NCBI RefSeq assembly: GCF_002216065.1
Contig: NZ_CP022282.1
Span: forward strand, 2,976,001-3,040,000
Direction of reading: 5' to 3'
DNA: 64,000 bases
DNA from: Chryseobacterium sp. T16E-39
Lineage (GTDB): Bacteria; Bacteroidota; Bacteroidia; Flavobacteriales; Weeksellaceae
The notes below the pieces were generated by a model. The model did not search any database. It was given only the letters and a program-made list of their open reading frames with translations, and was not told the origin of the DNA. Positions within the stretch are counted from its first letter, which is position 1. The number at the start of each line of letters is the position of its first letter. The position numbers and the translations under genes are program-made. This document shows positions 37,937 to 47,413 of this stretch, piece by piece.

Positions 37937-38842
37937 TTATTTCCACTTATTCCATTTATCATTATACTTCGGTGCAAAAACCATCATCATTTGTTTGAGA
38001 TCATTTAAAACGATTCCCCCATTGTTATTGGAATTGAAAATATTGAAAATTTCATCATTCTTTACTTCAAGAAAAAGATTCAGCGCATAGTTCTGCTGAA
38101 AACTATTCTCGTAGGTTTTTAATTGCATTAAGGCATCAAAAATAATTTTCTTGGGCTGTGTCTGGTCCTGATTGTACAAATTATCTAATCCGGCTCTGTG
38201 ATAGGTATAATATAAAGAACGAAGCTGGCTTAGGTTAGGACTAGTTAACTGACCGATCAGAACACCCCTGGTTCTCGGCCCCTCACTTCCAATCTGTGCC
38301 CATCCTTTATACCCTCTATTTTGAGCATTCTGACCAATTTGCTGTGCTTTAGCGAACCACTGTGTTCCACCCATAGACTGAAAACTATCTGCATCATATC
38401 CTAAAATAAGATATACATAGAAGCTAATAACATCAATCAGGTTCTTTCCTGAAAACTGACGTTCATTGAATATCAGGTTCTCATTTTCAACATATTCGAA
38501 TTCAAAATTAGCATCCTGTAAATTAATAAGTGGAGATTCATAATTTGAATTATAGACCGGTCGAACAGCCTGAATAACGATATTCCCTCCATATTTATTT
38601 CCGTCTTTAGACGTGAGTACAAGTGCAAAATTTGATTTTATTTTTTCAAAATTCTGAAGTTTTTTACCTGTCCAGCTCGTATTGTTTATAAAATCCCTGA
38701 GACTTTTTTCCAGTGTTTTAAAAGCCTGCTGGTTACTTCCTCCCAATTGCTGAGCATTGACCTGAACGGTAGACAACAATTCTTGAGAAAAGCTGACATT
38801 ATAGATGAAAAGCAGTAAAAATAAACCTATAAGTTTTTTCAT
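37937..38842 (-). CDS. DUF4835 family exported protein
   Basis: 301 residues with a signal peptide (about 1-19, IGLFLLLFIYNVSFSQ). The family is conserved between coaBC and recN in Bacteroidota, and this copy keeps that position, 36 nt after coaBC. Features: GYDADSFQSMGG and AQQIGQNAQNRGYKGW. No activity has been assigned to the family; a periplasmic role is likely from the signal peptide. Confidence 0.88.
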   Translation of the reverse strand: MKKLIGLFLLLFIYNVSFSQELLSTVQVNAQQLGGSNQQAFKTLEKSLRDFINNTSWTGKKLQNFEKIKSNFALVLTSKDGNKYGGNIVIQAVRPVYNSNYESPLINLQDANFEFEYVENENLIFNERQFSGKNLIDVISFYVYLILGYDADSFQSMGGTQWFAKAQQIGQNAQNRGYKGWAQIGSEGPRTRGVLIGQLTSPNLSQLRSLYYTYHRAGLDNLYNQDQTQPKKIIFDALMQLKTYENSFQQNYALNLFLEVKNDEIFNIFNSNNNGGIVLNDLKQMMMVFAPKYNDKWNKWK

Positions 38843-38878
38843 TATCTATTAAAAATTGAGAACGGAAATTTATTAAAA

Positions 38879-40084
38879 TTATTTTGAAAGTTGATACTCA
38901 ACAAAATTGAGAATATCTTTGGCCACATCATCTTTCGATTTCAGCTCAAATTCTTTCTTCTCTGTTTTGGTAAATATTCTTATTTTATTGGTATCGTTTT
39001 TAAATCCCGCTCCTGTATCGCGAAGGGAATTCAAGACAATCATATCCAGATTTTTCTTTTCAAGTTTTCCTTTTGCATTCTCTTCTTCATTCTGTGTTTC
39101 CAAAGCAAACCCAACTAAAAACTGATGTGTTTTCTGATCCCCCATCGTTTTCAGAATATCTGGATTTTTCACCAGCTCTATCGTGAGATTATCGTCATTT
39201 TTTTTGATCTTCTCTTTTGCTACTTCTTTAGGAGCATAATCAGCTACTGCAGCACTTGCTATTGCGATATCTACATTTTCGTAAAACTCAAATACCTTAT
39301 CCAGCATTTCTTTTGCAGAGGTTACTTTATGGAGCTCTATGTTCTGCGAATGAATATTCTGAGAACTCGGACCGGAAACCAAAATAACTTTTGCACCTCT
39401 TTTTGCCGCTTCTTCTGCTAATGAGAACCCCATTTTACCGGAGGAGTGATTTCCTATAAACCGTACCGGATCAATTGCCTCATAGGTAGGCCCTGCAGTA
39501 ATCAGAACTGTTTTCCCTTTGAAAACTGTATCTTCATTGTTTTCGTTAAAAAACTCATCAACAGTTCTAAAGATGGTTTCCGGTTCTGCCATTCTTCCTT
39601 GTCCAATTAAACCACTGGCCAGTTCTCCACTTTCCGCGGGAATAATAAAGTGACCGAAATCTTCTGCTAATTCTAAATTCTGTTTAGTTGTAGGATGGTC
39701 ATACATATCGAGATCCATTGCAGGAGCAATAAAAACCGGGCATTTTGCAGACATATAAGTGGCTAATACCAAATTATCACACATTCCGTGTGTCATTTTA
39801 GCCAGGGTGTTGGCAGTACAGGGAGCCACGATAATGACATCCGCCCATAAACCTAATTCGACATGGCTGTTCCAGCTTCCATTTTCAGTATAAAAATCGG
39901 AATAAACAGGCTTTTTAGACAAAGTGGAAAGACTTAGCTTTGTAACAAAATGTTCTGCATCAGGAGTCATGATCACCTGCACTTCAGCACCATTTTTTAT
40001 AAAATCTCTGATTAAAAAATGGATTTTATACGCAGCAATTCCCCCAGAAACGGCAATAAGAATCTTTTTCCCGGAAACATTCAT
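38879..40084 (-). CDS. coaBC: Phosphopantothenoylcysteine decarboxylase / phosphopantothenate-cysteine ligase
   Basis: Bifunctional coenzyme A biosynthesis enzyme, 401 residues. The N-terminal flavin-dependent CoaC half has AVSGGIAAYK, the catalytic His in NSHVELG (about 74-80) and PAMDLDMYDHP. The C-terminal CoaB half has ITAGPTYEAIDPVRFIGNHSSGKMG and VKNPDILKTMG. The usual fused arrangement. It lies in the bamD-rpoZ-coaBC-DUF4835-recN cluster. Confidence 0.96.
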   Translation of the reverse strand: MNVSGKKILIAVSGGIAAYKIHFLIRDFIKNGAEVQVIMTPDAEHFVTKLSLSTLSKKPVYSDFYTENGSWNSHVELGLWADVIIVAPCTANTLAKMTHGMCDNLVLATYMSAKCPVFIAPAMDLDMYDHPTTKQNLELAEDFGHFIIPAESGELASGLIGQGRMAEPETIFRTVDEFFNENNEDTVFKGKTVLITAGPTYEAIDPVRFIGNHSSGKMGFSLAEEAAKRGAKVILVSGPSSQNIHSQNIELHKVTSAKEMLDKVFEFYENVDIAIASAAVADYAPKEVAKEKIKKNDDNLTIELVKNPDILKTMGDQKTHQFLVGFALETQNEEENAKGKLEKKNLDMIVLNSLRDTGAGFKNDTNKIRIFTKTEKKEFELKSKDDVAKDILNFVEYQLSK

Positions 40085-40148
40085 TTAGTTTTAATTTTTT
40101 AAAACACTAAATTACTTATTTTTTCCCACAACAGGTTTACAAACGACA

Positions 40149-40181
40149 AAGGTCATAAAGAAATTATTCCCTTATGACCTT
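40149..40181 (-). terminator. Weak hairpin after rpoZ
   Basis: Stem AAGGTCATAA/TTATGACCTT with a 13-nt loop, about 25 nt past the rpoZ stop. The T-run is poor (CCTTTGTCG), so it may only attenuate between rpoZ and coaBC. Confidence 0.5.
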
Positions 40182-40206
40182 CATTTATAAAAAATACAAA
40201 TGATTT

Positions 40207-40530
40207 TTATTTTCTCTCTTCAGTCTTTCTGAAGTAAACATCTTCGTTCAACCATTCTTCAATAGCAATAGAAGTTGGCTTTGGAAGTTTTTCGTAATGT
40301 TTAGAGATTTCAATCTGCTCTCTGTTTTCGAAAACTTCTTCCAATGTAGAATTATGAACAGCAAATTCATCTAATTTGTTATGCAACTCAGTACGAATTT
40401 CCGCATTAATTTGCTCTGCTCTCTTTCCCATGATAACAATAGCTTCATAGATTGAGCCTACTTTATCTTCAATCTTATCTTTATCGTAAGTAATTGTATT
40501 TACTTCTGCTTTTGTATCTTTTACACTCAT
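40207..40530 (-). CDS. rpoZ: RNA polymerase omega subunit, Bacteroidota type
   Basis: 107 residues. Contains the omega core NTITYDKDKIEDKVGSIYEA and VIMGKRAEQINAEIR with the conserved basic RAxQ motif, followed by a Bacteroidota-specific C-terminal extension (SIAIEEWLNEDVYFRK). It aids RNA polymerase assembly. Position between bamD and coaBC supports the call. Confidence 0.9.
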   Translation of the reverse strand: MSVKDTKAEVNTITYDKDKIEDKVGSIYEAIVIMGKRAEQINAEIRTELHNKLDEFAVHNSTLEEVFENREQIEISKHYEKLPKPTSIAIEEWLNEDVYFRKTEERK

Positions 40531-40571
40531 TTTGAGAAATTTATTTATTTATAAGTTGGCAAATTTACGAA

Positions 40572-41567
40572 TTATCTTTTAATTTTGAAAGTCGCAGCTG
40601 GAGGAGGTGTTTGAAGTGCAGCACTATCCCTCTGAATTTTCAATGCTTTCTTCTCTGTAGCAACCTGATCTTTAATCTGCTGATCGGTCTTATTAAGTGC
40701 TTCCTGCTTTTCTGCTTCCTTCTTTTGTCTCGCGGTTAATGTTGCCATTCTAGCTTCTGTTTGCTTTTTAACCACTGCAAAATTTTGTTTTTCTCTGTCC
40801 AGTTTCTCTCTCAAATCTGCTGCTGTTTTAGCATATTCTGTATTTGGAAGATCTTTTTCTACCTGTTTTGTAAAAGATAAAGCACTTTCAATACGCTCTT
40901 CTTTAAGACCATATATTGAATTTTGAGCTAACAGATAACGGGACTTCATCATATAATCATAGATTTTTGGACGAAGTTTTGTACTTGGGAAATCTTCAAG
41001 AACATTTTCTAAGGCAACAGTGGCTGATTTATAATCACCCATTTTATAATATTGTCTTGCATTCTCGTAAGACTTAAACTCTAATTTATAGCTTAGTTCA
41101 TCAATAAGCTGATTGATATTTTTAGATCTTTCAGAATTAGGATAGTTGTTCAGGAAATCCTGTAATTCATTCACAGCCAATTCCGTACTTGTTTGATCTA
41201 AATTATAATCCATAGACCCTTCATAGTAACATAAAGCAGACATATATGCCGCTTCTTCAGCTCTGGGATCTTTAGGAAAACTTATTGCAAAGTTCTTAAA
41301 CTGATGCCCCGCAAGCTTATAGTTTTTATCGTAATAGTTTGCATAAGCAGTGTTAAATCCTACATTCGGAAAATCATCTGTTCCTGCAACAAGATTAGCA
41401 AGCCTGTCGTAGAGAGCCAAAGCATTTTTCCATTTCTTTTTAGCAAAATTTTCATTAGCTGCTTTTAAGATGAAAGCTTTATCAGCACTTTTCAATGCTT
41501 TTTCCTGCTGACTTGCACATGATGAAATTACAGCTATGGCAAAAAGACCTAAAATATATTTTTTCAT
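40572..41567 (-). CDS. bamD: Outer-membrane assembly lipoprotein BamD
   Basis: TPR lipoprotein of the BAM complex. The ATG at 41567 gives 331 residues starting KKYILGLFAIAVISSCAS, with lipobox Cys17; a longer frame to 41633 would bury the signal peptide. TPR units are visible in the first 230 residues (YANYYDKNYKLAGHQFKNF, AAYMSALCYYEGSM). A Lys/Glu/Gln-rich C-terminal tail (about 250-331) is extended beyond E. coli BamD, as in other Bacteroidota. First gene of the rpoZ-coaBC cluster. Confidence 0.9.
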   Translation of the reverse strand: MKKYILGLFAIAVISSCASQQEKALKSADKAFILKAANENFAKKKWKNALALYDRLANLVAGTDDFPNVGFNTAYANYYDKNYKLAGHQFKNFAISFPKDPRAEEAAYMSALCYYEGSMDYNLDQTSTELAVNELQDFLNNYPNSERSKNINQLIDELSYKLEFKSYENARQYYKMGDYKSATVALENVLEDFPSTKLRPKIYDYMMKSRYLLAQNSIYGLKEERIESALSFTKQVEKDLPNTEYAKTAADLREKLDREKQNFAVVKKQTEARMATLTARQKKEAEKQEALNKTDQQIKDQVATEKKALKIQRDSAALQTPPPAATFKIKR

Positions 41568-41665
41568 ATAAAAATTCAACCATCCCGGATTATTCCGATC
41601 TATTAATTTGCAAAAATATAACTTTTTTATCAATAGATTTTTTTTTATGATTATTTAACGTAATT

Positions 41666-42295
41666 TTAGTCTGCAGCGTATCCCAATATTGCAAAAACAC
41701 TTAATAAAAGATTCATTCTTACTTTTTTCTCTGCTTCTTTAGCATATGTTTCTTCGTTTTTACTAGGTACATATAATTCATAAAAGTTTTTATTACGAAT
41801 TACAAATAATGTGGAACCGATAATTGTGGTAAGTATGTCTTCAGGCTTTGGAGTAAACGTAAAGACCCCAGATGCAACCCCCTTTTTGATTACCTCATCC
41901 AGCTTTTTAACAAACAACTGGTAAAAGTCCAGTAATTCAACTTTTAGATTTTCGGTATGCCTGAGCTCCTGAGTAACAAATCCATGAAAATAATTATATT
42001 TAAATAATTGGGAGACAATATATTTTATGATCTCTTTCATTTGCATTTCAGGTTTTCCATCTTTAATGGTATCTGCAAATTCTGAAAAATTCTCTCTCGT
42101 TTTCAGGACTCTATATTGATAGAGATAAGACATCATTTTTTCTTTGGAACCAAAATAATAAGAAATCATTGCTACATTAATATTCGCTTTAGAACAAATA
42201 TCCCTGACGGAAGTCCCTTCATACCCCTTTTTCGCAATTAATTCCTCAGCAATATCCAAAATATGGATTTGTTTTTCGGTAAATTTTTTCTTCAT
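41666..42295 (-). CDS. TetR/AcrR family transcriptional regulator
   Basis: 209 residues. The N-terminal TetR HTH (about 8-55) reads ILDIAEELIAKKGYEGTSVRDICSKANINVAMISYYFGSKEKM, with the family-typical YYFGSKE. The helical ligand domain has no recognised inducer. Divergent from the tatD pseudogene. A short palindrome AAACGTTT (42341-42348) in the shared promoter region is a possible operator. Targets unknown. Confidence 0.92.
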   Translation of the reverse strand: MKKKFTEKQIHILDIAEELIAKKGYEGTSVRDICSKANINVAMISYYFGSKEKMMSYLYQYRVLKTRENFSEFADTIKDGKPEMQMKEIIKYIVSQLFKYNYFHGFVTQELRHTENLKVELLDFYQLFVKKLDEVIKKGVASGVFTFTPKPEDILTTIIGSTLFVIRNKNFYELYVPSKNEETYAKEAEKKVRMNLLLSVFAILGYAAD

Positions 42296-42381
42296 AAAGT
42301 GTCGATTTGAGTAAAGTTAAGAAATTTTTAACATATTTATAAACGTTTGTTTAAAAATTTTAGGTTAATTGCAAATAATAG

Positions 42382-42389
42382 TATTTTTG
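42382..42389 (+). promoter_or_regulatory. -7 box abutting the tatD start codon
   Basis: TATTTTTG, a full TAnnTTTG match, ends 3 nt before the ATG at 42393. If used, the transcript would start at or just inside the ATG, implying a leaderless mRNA. No TTG at -33. The divergent TetR gene shares the region. Confidence 0.35.
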
Positions 42390-42392
42390 GCC

Positions 42393-43018
42393 ATGGAATT
42401 TTTTGATTTTCACCATCATAAAAAAGAGGTATTTTTTGGAATTTACAATGTAAATATTGAAGATACATCTCCTCATGTCACCTACTCTGCAGGGATCCAC
42501 CCAAAGGACATCCTCCCTAATTCGATTGAAGAACAGTTCAAATGGCTGGATTCCGTAATTGATGAAAATTGTTTTTCCATTGGAGAATGCGGCCTTGACA
42601 GTTTAGTTCCCATTGAAATGAAAATCCAGGAAGAGGTGTTTGTGAGACAGATCAAACTTTCTAATGATCTTAAAAAGCCTTTGGTTATTCATTGTGTGAG
42701 AAATTCCAGGAAGTGATTTCATTAAAAAAGAAGGCACAGCAAGCCATGGTTATTCATGGTTTTAATAAAAAACAAAGCATTGCAGAAGACCTGCTGAAAA
42801 ATAATTTCTATTTGAGTTTTGGAAAAGCTGTTTTGTATCAATTATCTTTGCAGGATACTTTGAAAACAGTTCCTTTACATATGATGTTTTTAGAAACTGA
42901 CAATGATGATTTTAATATAGAAGAATTGTATCAGAAAGTATCGGAAATAAAAGGAATTTCCCTGGAAAGGCTTAATGAACAAATTAAAGAAAATTTAGAG
43001 ATAATAAAAAATGGATAA
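42393..43018 (+). pseudogene. tatD: TatD family hydrolase, frameshifted
   Basis: Metal-dependent hydrolase, TatD-like DNase family. Frame one (from ATG 42393) encodes the first half: DFHHHK, SAGIHPKDI, GECGLD and KPLVIHCVR. It then runs into a stop at 42714. A second frame (-1, open from about 42692 to 43018) continues with FQEVISLKKK, MVIHGFNKKQ and FLETDND. The protein is continuous if one base is restored near 42699-42705, within AGAAATTCC. Restored length about 209 residues is normal for Bacteroidota TatD. It is a real single-base deletion, a sequencing error, or (less likely) programmed slippage. It overlaps tcdA by 8 nt. Confidence 0.85.
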
Positions 43019-43736
43019 ATACTGGTTGGAAAGAACGGAACTTCTTATTAAAGAAGATGGATTGGAAAAGCTCAATAGAGCAACTGTCCTTGTTGTTGGT
43101 TTAGGGGGTGTGGGTTCTTTTGCAGCCGAGTTTTTAGCAAGAGCTGGTGTAGGAAATATGACCATCGTAGATGGTGACACAGTAGACATTACCAATATCA
43201 ACCGACAGCTTCCTGCATTGCGTTCTACCGTGGGAAAGCACAAAGTGGAAGTAGTTGCTGAAAGACTTTTAGACATTAATCCTCATCTTAATTTAACAAA
43301 AATCAATGAATTTCTAAATCCGGAACGAATGGATGAAGTACTCGATTCAGGAAAATTTGATTATGTTCTGGATTGTATCGACAGTGTAACCCCTAAGGTA
43401 AGCTTAATGATCGCAGCCCGAAGAAGAAAAATAAAAATGGTAAGCTCAATGGGTGCCGGCGGTAAAATGGATCCCAGTAAGGTTCTTGTAAGAGATATCA
43501 GCAAAACTCAAAACTGCTATTTAGCAAAAGAGGTAAGAAAACGACTGAAGAAAGAAAAAATAGACAAAGGAATCAGATGCGTTTTCTCAAACGAACTGCA
43601 AGATGAGGAAAGTTTAAAAATGACAGATGGCGCTAATTTTAAAAGGTCTTTCTATGGAACCATAAGTTATATTCCGGCTATCTTTGGTCTATATGCAGCC
43701 GCTGAAGTGATTAATCATTTAGCAAAAAAAGCATAA
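43011..43736 (+). CDS. tcdA: tRNA threonylcarbamoyladenosine dehydratase
   Basis: ThiF/E1-like enzyme that cyclises t6A37 of tRNA to ct6A. 241 residues. Nucleotide-binding GLGGVGSFAAEFLARAGVG (about 30-48), NRQLPAL, and DCIDSVTPKVSLM. A motif containing Cys follows at CVFSNE. It starts within the tatD 3' end and overlaps rnpA by one base, so the three genes are translationally linked. Other ThiF-family roles are possible, but length and motifs favour TcdA. Confidence 0.9.
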   Translation: MDKYWLERTELLIKEDGLEKLNRATVLVVGLGGVGSFAAEFLARAGVGNMTIVDGDTVDITNINRQLPALRSTVGKHKVEVVAERLLDINPHLNLTKINEFLNPERMDEVLDSGKFDYVLDCIDSVTPKVSLMIAARRRKIKMVSSMGAGGKMDPSKVLVRDISKTQNCYLAKEVRKRLKKEKIDKGIRCVFSNELQDEESLKMTDGANFKRSFYGTISYIPAIFGLYAAAEVINHLAKKA

Positions 43737-44107
43737 TGCAAGATTTCAGATATCCTAAAGAGGAAAAACTAAAAAAAACGACTGATATTACCCTGCTTTT
43801 TGAAAAAGGTAAGTGGAGGACGAATGGAAATCTGAGAATTATTTTACTTAAAGACAAACCCAATTTACCTGTAGAAAGTTCTAAATTCGGAGTTTCCGTT
43901 TCCAAAAGATATTTCAAAAAAGCAGTTAACAGGAATCGAGTAAAAAGACTCCTGAGAGAATGCTATCGTTTACATAAAGATCTGTTTAAAGAATCTTTTG
44001 GAGAAAAGACCATTGCCATGCTTTTTTGGGTTTCTCCGGATATGCCAGGGAAATTCCAGGACGTTGAATCCCAATTTATTAAGCTTTGCCAATCACAGAA
44101 AAAATAG
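43736..44107 (+). CDS. rnpA: Ribonuclease P protein component
   Basis: Protein subunit of RNase P, which matures tRNA 5' ends. 123 residues. Signature NRNRVKRLLRE (65-75) and the preceding FGVSVSKRYFKKAV. Overlaps the tcdA stop (TAATG). The rpmH gene, its usual neighbour in other bacteria, is not adjacent here. Confidence 0.95.
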   Translation: MQDFRYPKEEKLKKTTDITLLFEKGKWRTNGNLRIILLKDKPNLPVESSKFGVSVSKRYFKKAVNRNRVKRLLRECYRLHKDLFKESFGEKTIAMLFWVSPDMPGKFQDVESQFIKLCQSQKK

Positions 44108-44229
44108 GCAACTCATCCGTTTCATTCTCTTTTGGACTGAGTACATGACCCCAAATATTGTTTATATTTATTAAATCAGCTTACAATAGTTTTTGTAACT
44201 TAGGGAAAACAACTTAGCTGAAAATTAAT

Positions 44230-44838
44230 ATGTTAGACAACATTCCCTACTTTCCATATATAGTGAGCGCATTTATTGGCATCGGTCTTTCTGCTGCAAC
44301 AGGTTTTAGGGTATTTCTCCCCATGTTTGCAGTAAGTTTAGCGTCCTATCTACATTGGATTCCAATGAACGAGCACTTTGAGTGGCTTGCGGGTCTTCCT
44401 GCACTGATTACTACCGGTATTGCTACGATAGCAGAAATTTTAGCCTATTATATCCCGTTTATCGATCATTTGTTAGATACGATTTCTGTTCCAATGGCTA
44501 CAGTTGCAGGATCCATATTATTTGCCAGCCAATTTGCAGATTTCGGCACATTTCCACAGTGGGCATTAGCAATAATTGCAGGAGGAGGAACAGCAGCAAC
44601 GATCAGTTCCGGATTTGCAGGAATCAGAGCTGCTTCAACAGCAACAACTGGCGGCCTGGGTAATTCAGTTGTCGGAACCACTGAAACAGCGGGAGCTGGA
44701 GTGATGTCTGTACTAGCAATGGCAACACCTATTATTGCCGCTATTTTGGCCGTTATTTTAGTAATTCTTGTTATTGTAATGGGTCGTAAAGCATGGCGAA
44801 AACTAAGACGAAAAAAAGAAGTAACTGATAAAGTATAA
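44230..44838 (+). CDS. DUF4126 membrane protein
   Basis: 202 residues with about six hydrophobic segments rich in Ala, Gly and Thr (IGLSAATGFRVFLPMFAVSL, GLPALITTGIATIAEILAYYI, ALAIIAGGGTAATISSGFAG). The C-terminal tail is Lys/Arg-rich. It matches DUF4126, an uncharacterised inner-membrane family. Monocistronic, with a strong hairpin downstream. Confidence 0.85.
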   Translation: MLDNIPYFPYIVSAFIGIGLSAATGFRVFLPMFAVSLASYLHWIPMNEHFEWLAGLPALITTGIATIAEILAYYIPFIDHLLDTISVPMATVAGSILFASQFADFGTFPQWALAIIAGGGTAATISSGFAGIRAASTATTGGLGNSVVGTTETAGAGVMSVLAMATPIIAAILAVILVILVIVMGRKAWRKLRRKKEVTDKV

Positions 44839-44843
44839 AAATA

Positions 44844-44873
44844 AAAAAGGTTGAATTTACATTCAACCTTTTT
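44844..44873. terminator. Bidirectional terminator
   Basis: Perfect stem AAAAAGGTTGAAT/ATTCAACCTTTTT with a 4-nt loop, between convergent genes. A- and T-runs on both sides suit termination in either direction. Confidence 0.85.
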
Positions 44874-44909
44874 ATGTTATATCCTATTAGGAAGACTATG
44901 TTTTTATAC

Positions 44910-46871
44910 TTAGTTTTTTCCTCTTAGATCCTTTACTTCCTGAATTTTTTCTTCGAAATAAGATTTTTTCCCAGGATGCTTACCTGCTAATATCTCAAAT
45001 GCTTTTATTGCTTTCGTATATAGTTTTTGTTCGATATACAACTTCGCCAGGGTCTCTGTCATTAAGTGTGAAATATCATCATTTTTTTCCTTTACCACAA
45101 AGGTACTTTCATCTTTTAACTGGCTTATTTTTGGATTATTCTCTATAAAGGATTCAATAACTTTATTCTTAATTTCCGTGATATCTTTTTCTGGTTCTTT
45201 TTCTGTGCGGTCAATTTTTAACCAGCTCTGCCAGGTATTTATAAATCCAGGAACATTACTGTCAACAGGATCTGCACCTGTTTTTTCTGTCGATTTTTCC
45301 TTTGATTCAGTATTTTCTTGTATATCATCAGCATCTTCTCCTGTGTTATTTTCCTGTGTCCAGCTTGAAATATCAGAACTAAAGAAAGAAACATTCAAGA
45401 CCGGAGCTTCTTCTTTATTTTCTTCTGTAATATCATCGCTCTGAATCGTTTTTGCCTCTTCAGTAGAAAGTTCTTCGGGTTTCTCCTCAGTAACTTCTGA
45501 AGTTGCTTCTATTGTTGATGCTGGTGTATCTGTTTCTTTTGGAAGTTCAACTTTTGCAACTTCTTCTTTTGGTTGAATAGCTACAGCAGGCTTATTAATT
45601 AGTGAATCTGGAATATGAGATTCAAAACTCATTGGTTTCCAATCTGATTTCACATCTGTATTCACTTTAGAATCACTAACTTCTTCTTTAATCTCCTCTT
45701 TCTGGATTTCTGTAGGATTAACTTCAGCTACATTCTTATTACTCAACTCCGGTTCAGGATTTACTTCACTTGCTTCTACGGGATGAAAATCTTGTGTTTC
45801 CGCAAAGTTGATATCGTGATTGACTGTTTCTTTCTCAACCTCTTCTTTTTCAACGACTGCTTTGTTTGCCATCATTTTCTTCTCTACTTCTTCAATCAAC
45901 CTTCTCATTTCATCTTCATGCTTATTGAAAGTGGGTTGAGAGACATCAGATATAGCAAGACTATCACTGTTTCCTGATTCAATCTTAACTTCCGGCATAA
46001 ATGAGTCAGTTCCATGGAAGCTTAATTCAGAATCATTGGAAACCTCTTCTTTTTCAACAACTGAAGTAATTTTATCTTCATTAATGATTTCTTCGGGTGT
46101 AAACTTCTCTGATTCGGGCTCTTTAAAATCAATGCTTTCCTCTGAAGGAGTTTGTACTTCAATATCATTTAGATCCGCCCCCGATTCTGAAGAAACCGCT
46201 ATTTCAATTTCATCCTGAGGAGTTTCCTCCACTTCTTCAGCTCTACTTACTTGATTTTCCCCATTCAGAACATTCTCGTCTTCACTAGCAACAGTTTCAG
46301 AAACTGGCTCATCGGAAATAATCTGATCTTGCTTTTGAGTTATAATTGTTCCTGATTCCAAAGTAGATTCTAAATCAATTATTTCATGATTGTTTTCTTC
46401 AAGGAAATTTTCTTCTCCCTCAAACAAGATCCTGTTTCGCTCGCCATTAATGTAAACATGCTTCATTTCCGGCAATGAAGCTGGAGCCGGACAGGCTGAT
46501 TCTTCCTGCTTCACCTGTGTCTTCTCAGGCAATTCTTCCCGCTTGATAGGGAAACTCTTACTTTTTGGAAAATATCTTAATTTACTTTCAGTTTCCGTTA
46601 TAATTTTACTTTCCGGAACCTCAGGCCTTGCTGTTTTTTGAATCTTACCATTAATCAGTTGATAAAGGATTTTTTTATCTGTAGTATATGCCGCAGTTGT
46701 AGATAGCTCTTTCTGATAATTTTCCTGATCATAAAGATGAACACCATACAAATGTAATGCTCTGATATTTTGAATATAGGGAAAAGAATTTATTTCCTCT
46801 TTCAGAAGATTAAGATCTTCTGACTGAATGTTTTTTGGGTTCTTTAATAGTTCTAAAACTCTACTATTCAT
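44910..46871 (-). CDS. Large acidic low-complexity protein with C-terminal TPR
   Basis: 653 residues. The N-terminus (1-70) has LEEINSFPYIQNIRALHLYGVHLYDQENYQKEL, a helical repeat. Then about 450 residues of Glu/Ser/Val/Thr-rich low complexity, probably disordered, with recurrent Lys-Glu-Glu-Val motifs. The C-terminus (about 600-653) is TPR-like: SHLMTETLAKLYIEQKLYTKAIKAFEILAGKHPGKKSYFEEKI. No signal peptide. It follows lptE by 1 nt in the miaB/sigma-54/lptE cluster, matching the TPR protein often found there. Function unknown. Confidence 0.75.
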   Translation of the reverse strand: MNSRVLELLKNPKNIQSEDLNLLKEEINSFPYIQNIRALHLYGVHLYDQENYQKELSTTAAYTTDKKILYQLINGKIQKTARPEVPESKIITETESKLRYFPKSKSFPIKREELPEKTQVKQEESACPAPASLPEMKHVYINGERNRILFEGEENFLEENNHEIIDLESTLESGTIITQKQDQIISDEPVSETVASEDENVLNGENQVSRAEEVEETPQDEIEIAVSSESGADLNDIEVQTPSEESIDFKEPESEKFTPEEIINEDKITSVVEKEEVSNDSELSFHGTDSFMPEVKIESGNSDSLAISDVSQPTFNKHEDEMRRLIEEVEKKMMANKAVVEKEEVEKETVNHDINFAETQDFHPVEASEVNPEPELSNKNVAEVNPTEIQKEEIKEEVSDSKVNTDVKSDWKPMSFESHIPDSLINKPAVAIQPKEEVAKVELPKETDTPASTIEATSEVTEEKPEELSTEEAKTIQSDDITEENKEEAPVLNVSFFSSDISSWTQENNTGEDADDIQENTESKEKSTEKTGADPVDSNVPGFINTWQSWLKIDRTEKEPEKDITEIKNKVIESFIENNPKISQLKDESTFVVKEKNDDISHLMTETLAKLYIEQKLYTKAIKAFEILAGKHPGKKSYFEEKIQEVKDLRGKN

Positions 46872-46872
46872 C

Positions 46873-47394
46873 TTACCAGTTCGCTACAATATCGTTAAAT
46901 ATCTTATTAATGATTCTTTCGTTTACTATTTTCACCTGTGTCGCTTCTATATCGCTTTGAGATAGGCTACTGTTAAATACAGCTTCATCCGAATATGTTC
47001 TGTCAAAACTTAATTCAGTATGTAATTTATTCTCGTAATGCACTTTTACAGTGATTGTTAATTTGTTTTGGGAATCCTGTATAACTCCACCAGTCGATGT
47101 CGTTTGTGTATTGGAGCTAATGGTAGTGGGAGTGATTGAATAATCGGTAATTTCCCCTTCTACTAAAATATCAGCATTTTCTTTAGTTCCCTTTAAAGTT
47201 GTTCTTTGTAAAAAACGATTCTGAATATCAGTAGAAAACTGCTGAGCCAAAGTAGGATTTACCAAAGCTGCATTATTTGGAAATTCATTAATCTGAATTG
47301 TTTTTTCATCCTTTAAAGAAGATCCGGTAAAGCTATAGCAAGAGTTTAAAGTGCTCAGGCCAAGCAATAAAAGGACGACAACCGTAGGTTTCAT
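46873..47394 (-). CDS. lptE: LPS assembly lipoprotein LptE family
   Basis: Partner of LptD in outer-membrane LPS insertion. The ATG at 47394 gives 173 residues with a classic lipoprotein signal (KPTVVVLLLLGLSTLNSC, lipobox Cys19). The family hallmark CYSFTGSSL follows directly. An in-frame ATG at 47424 would overlap the upstream stop by 11 nt. Fold features: IQINEFPNNAALVNPTLAQQF, DILVEGEITDYSITP. Conserved neighbour of the sigma-54 activator in flavobacteria. Confidence 0.85.
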   Translation of the reverse strand: MKPTVVVLLLLGLSTLNSCYSFTGSSLKDEKTIQINEFPNNAALVNPTLAQQFSTDIQNRFLQRTTLKGTKENADILVEGEITDYSITPTTISSNTQTTSTGGVIQDSQNKLTITVKVHYENKLHTELSFDRTYSDEAVFNSSLSQSDIEATQVKIVNERIINKIFNDIVANW

Positions 47395-47413
47395 TATATT
47401 GATATTCTTAATT

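Noticed and set aside
44910..46871. Tandem repeat protein in the acidic central region
   Set aside because: Glu/Val/Ser bias and recurring short motifs, but no fixed period could be followed by eye; described as low complexity.
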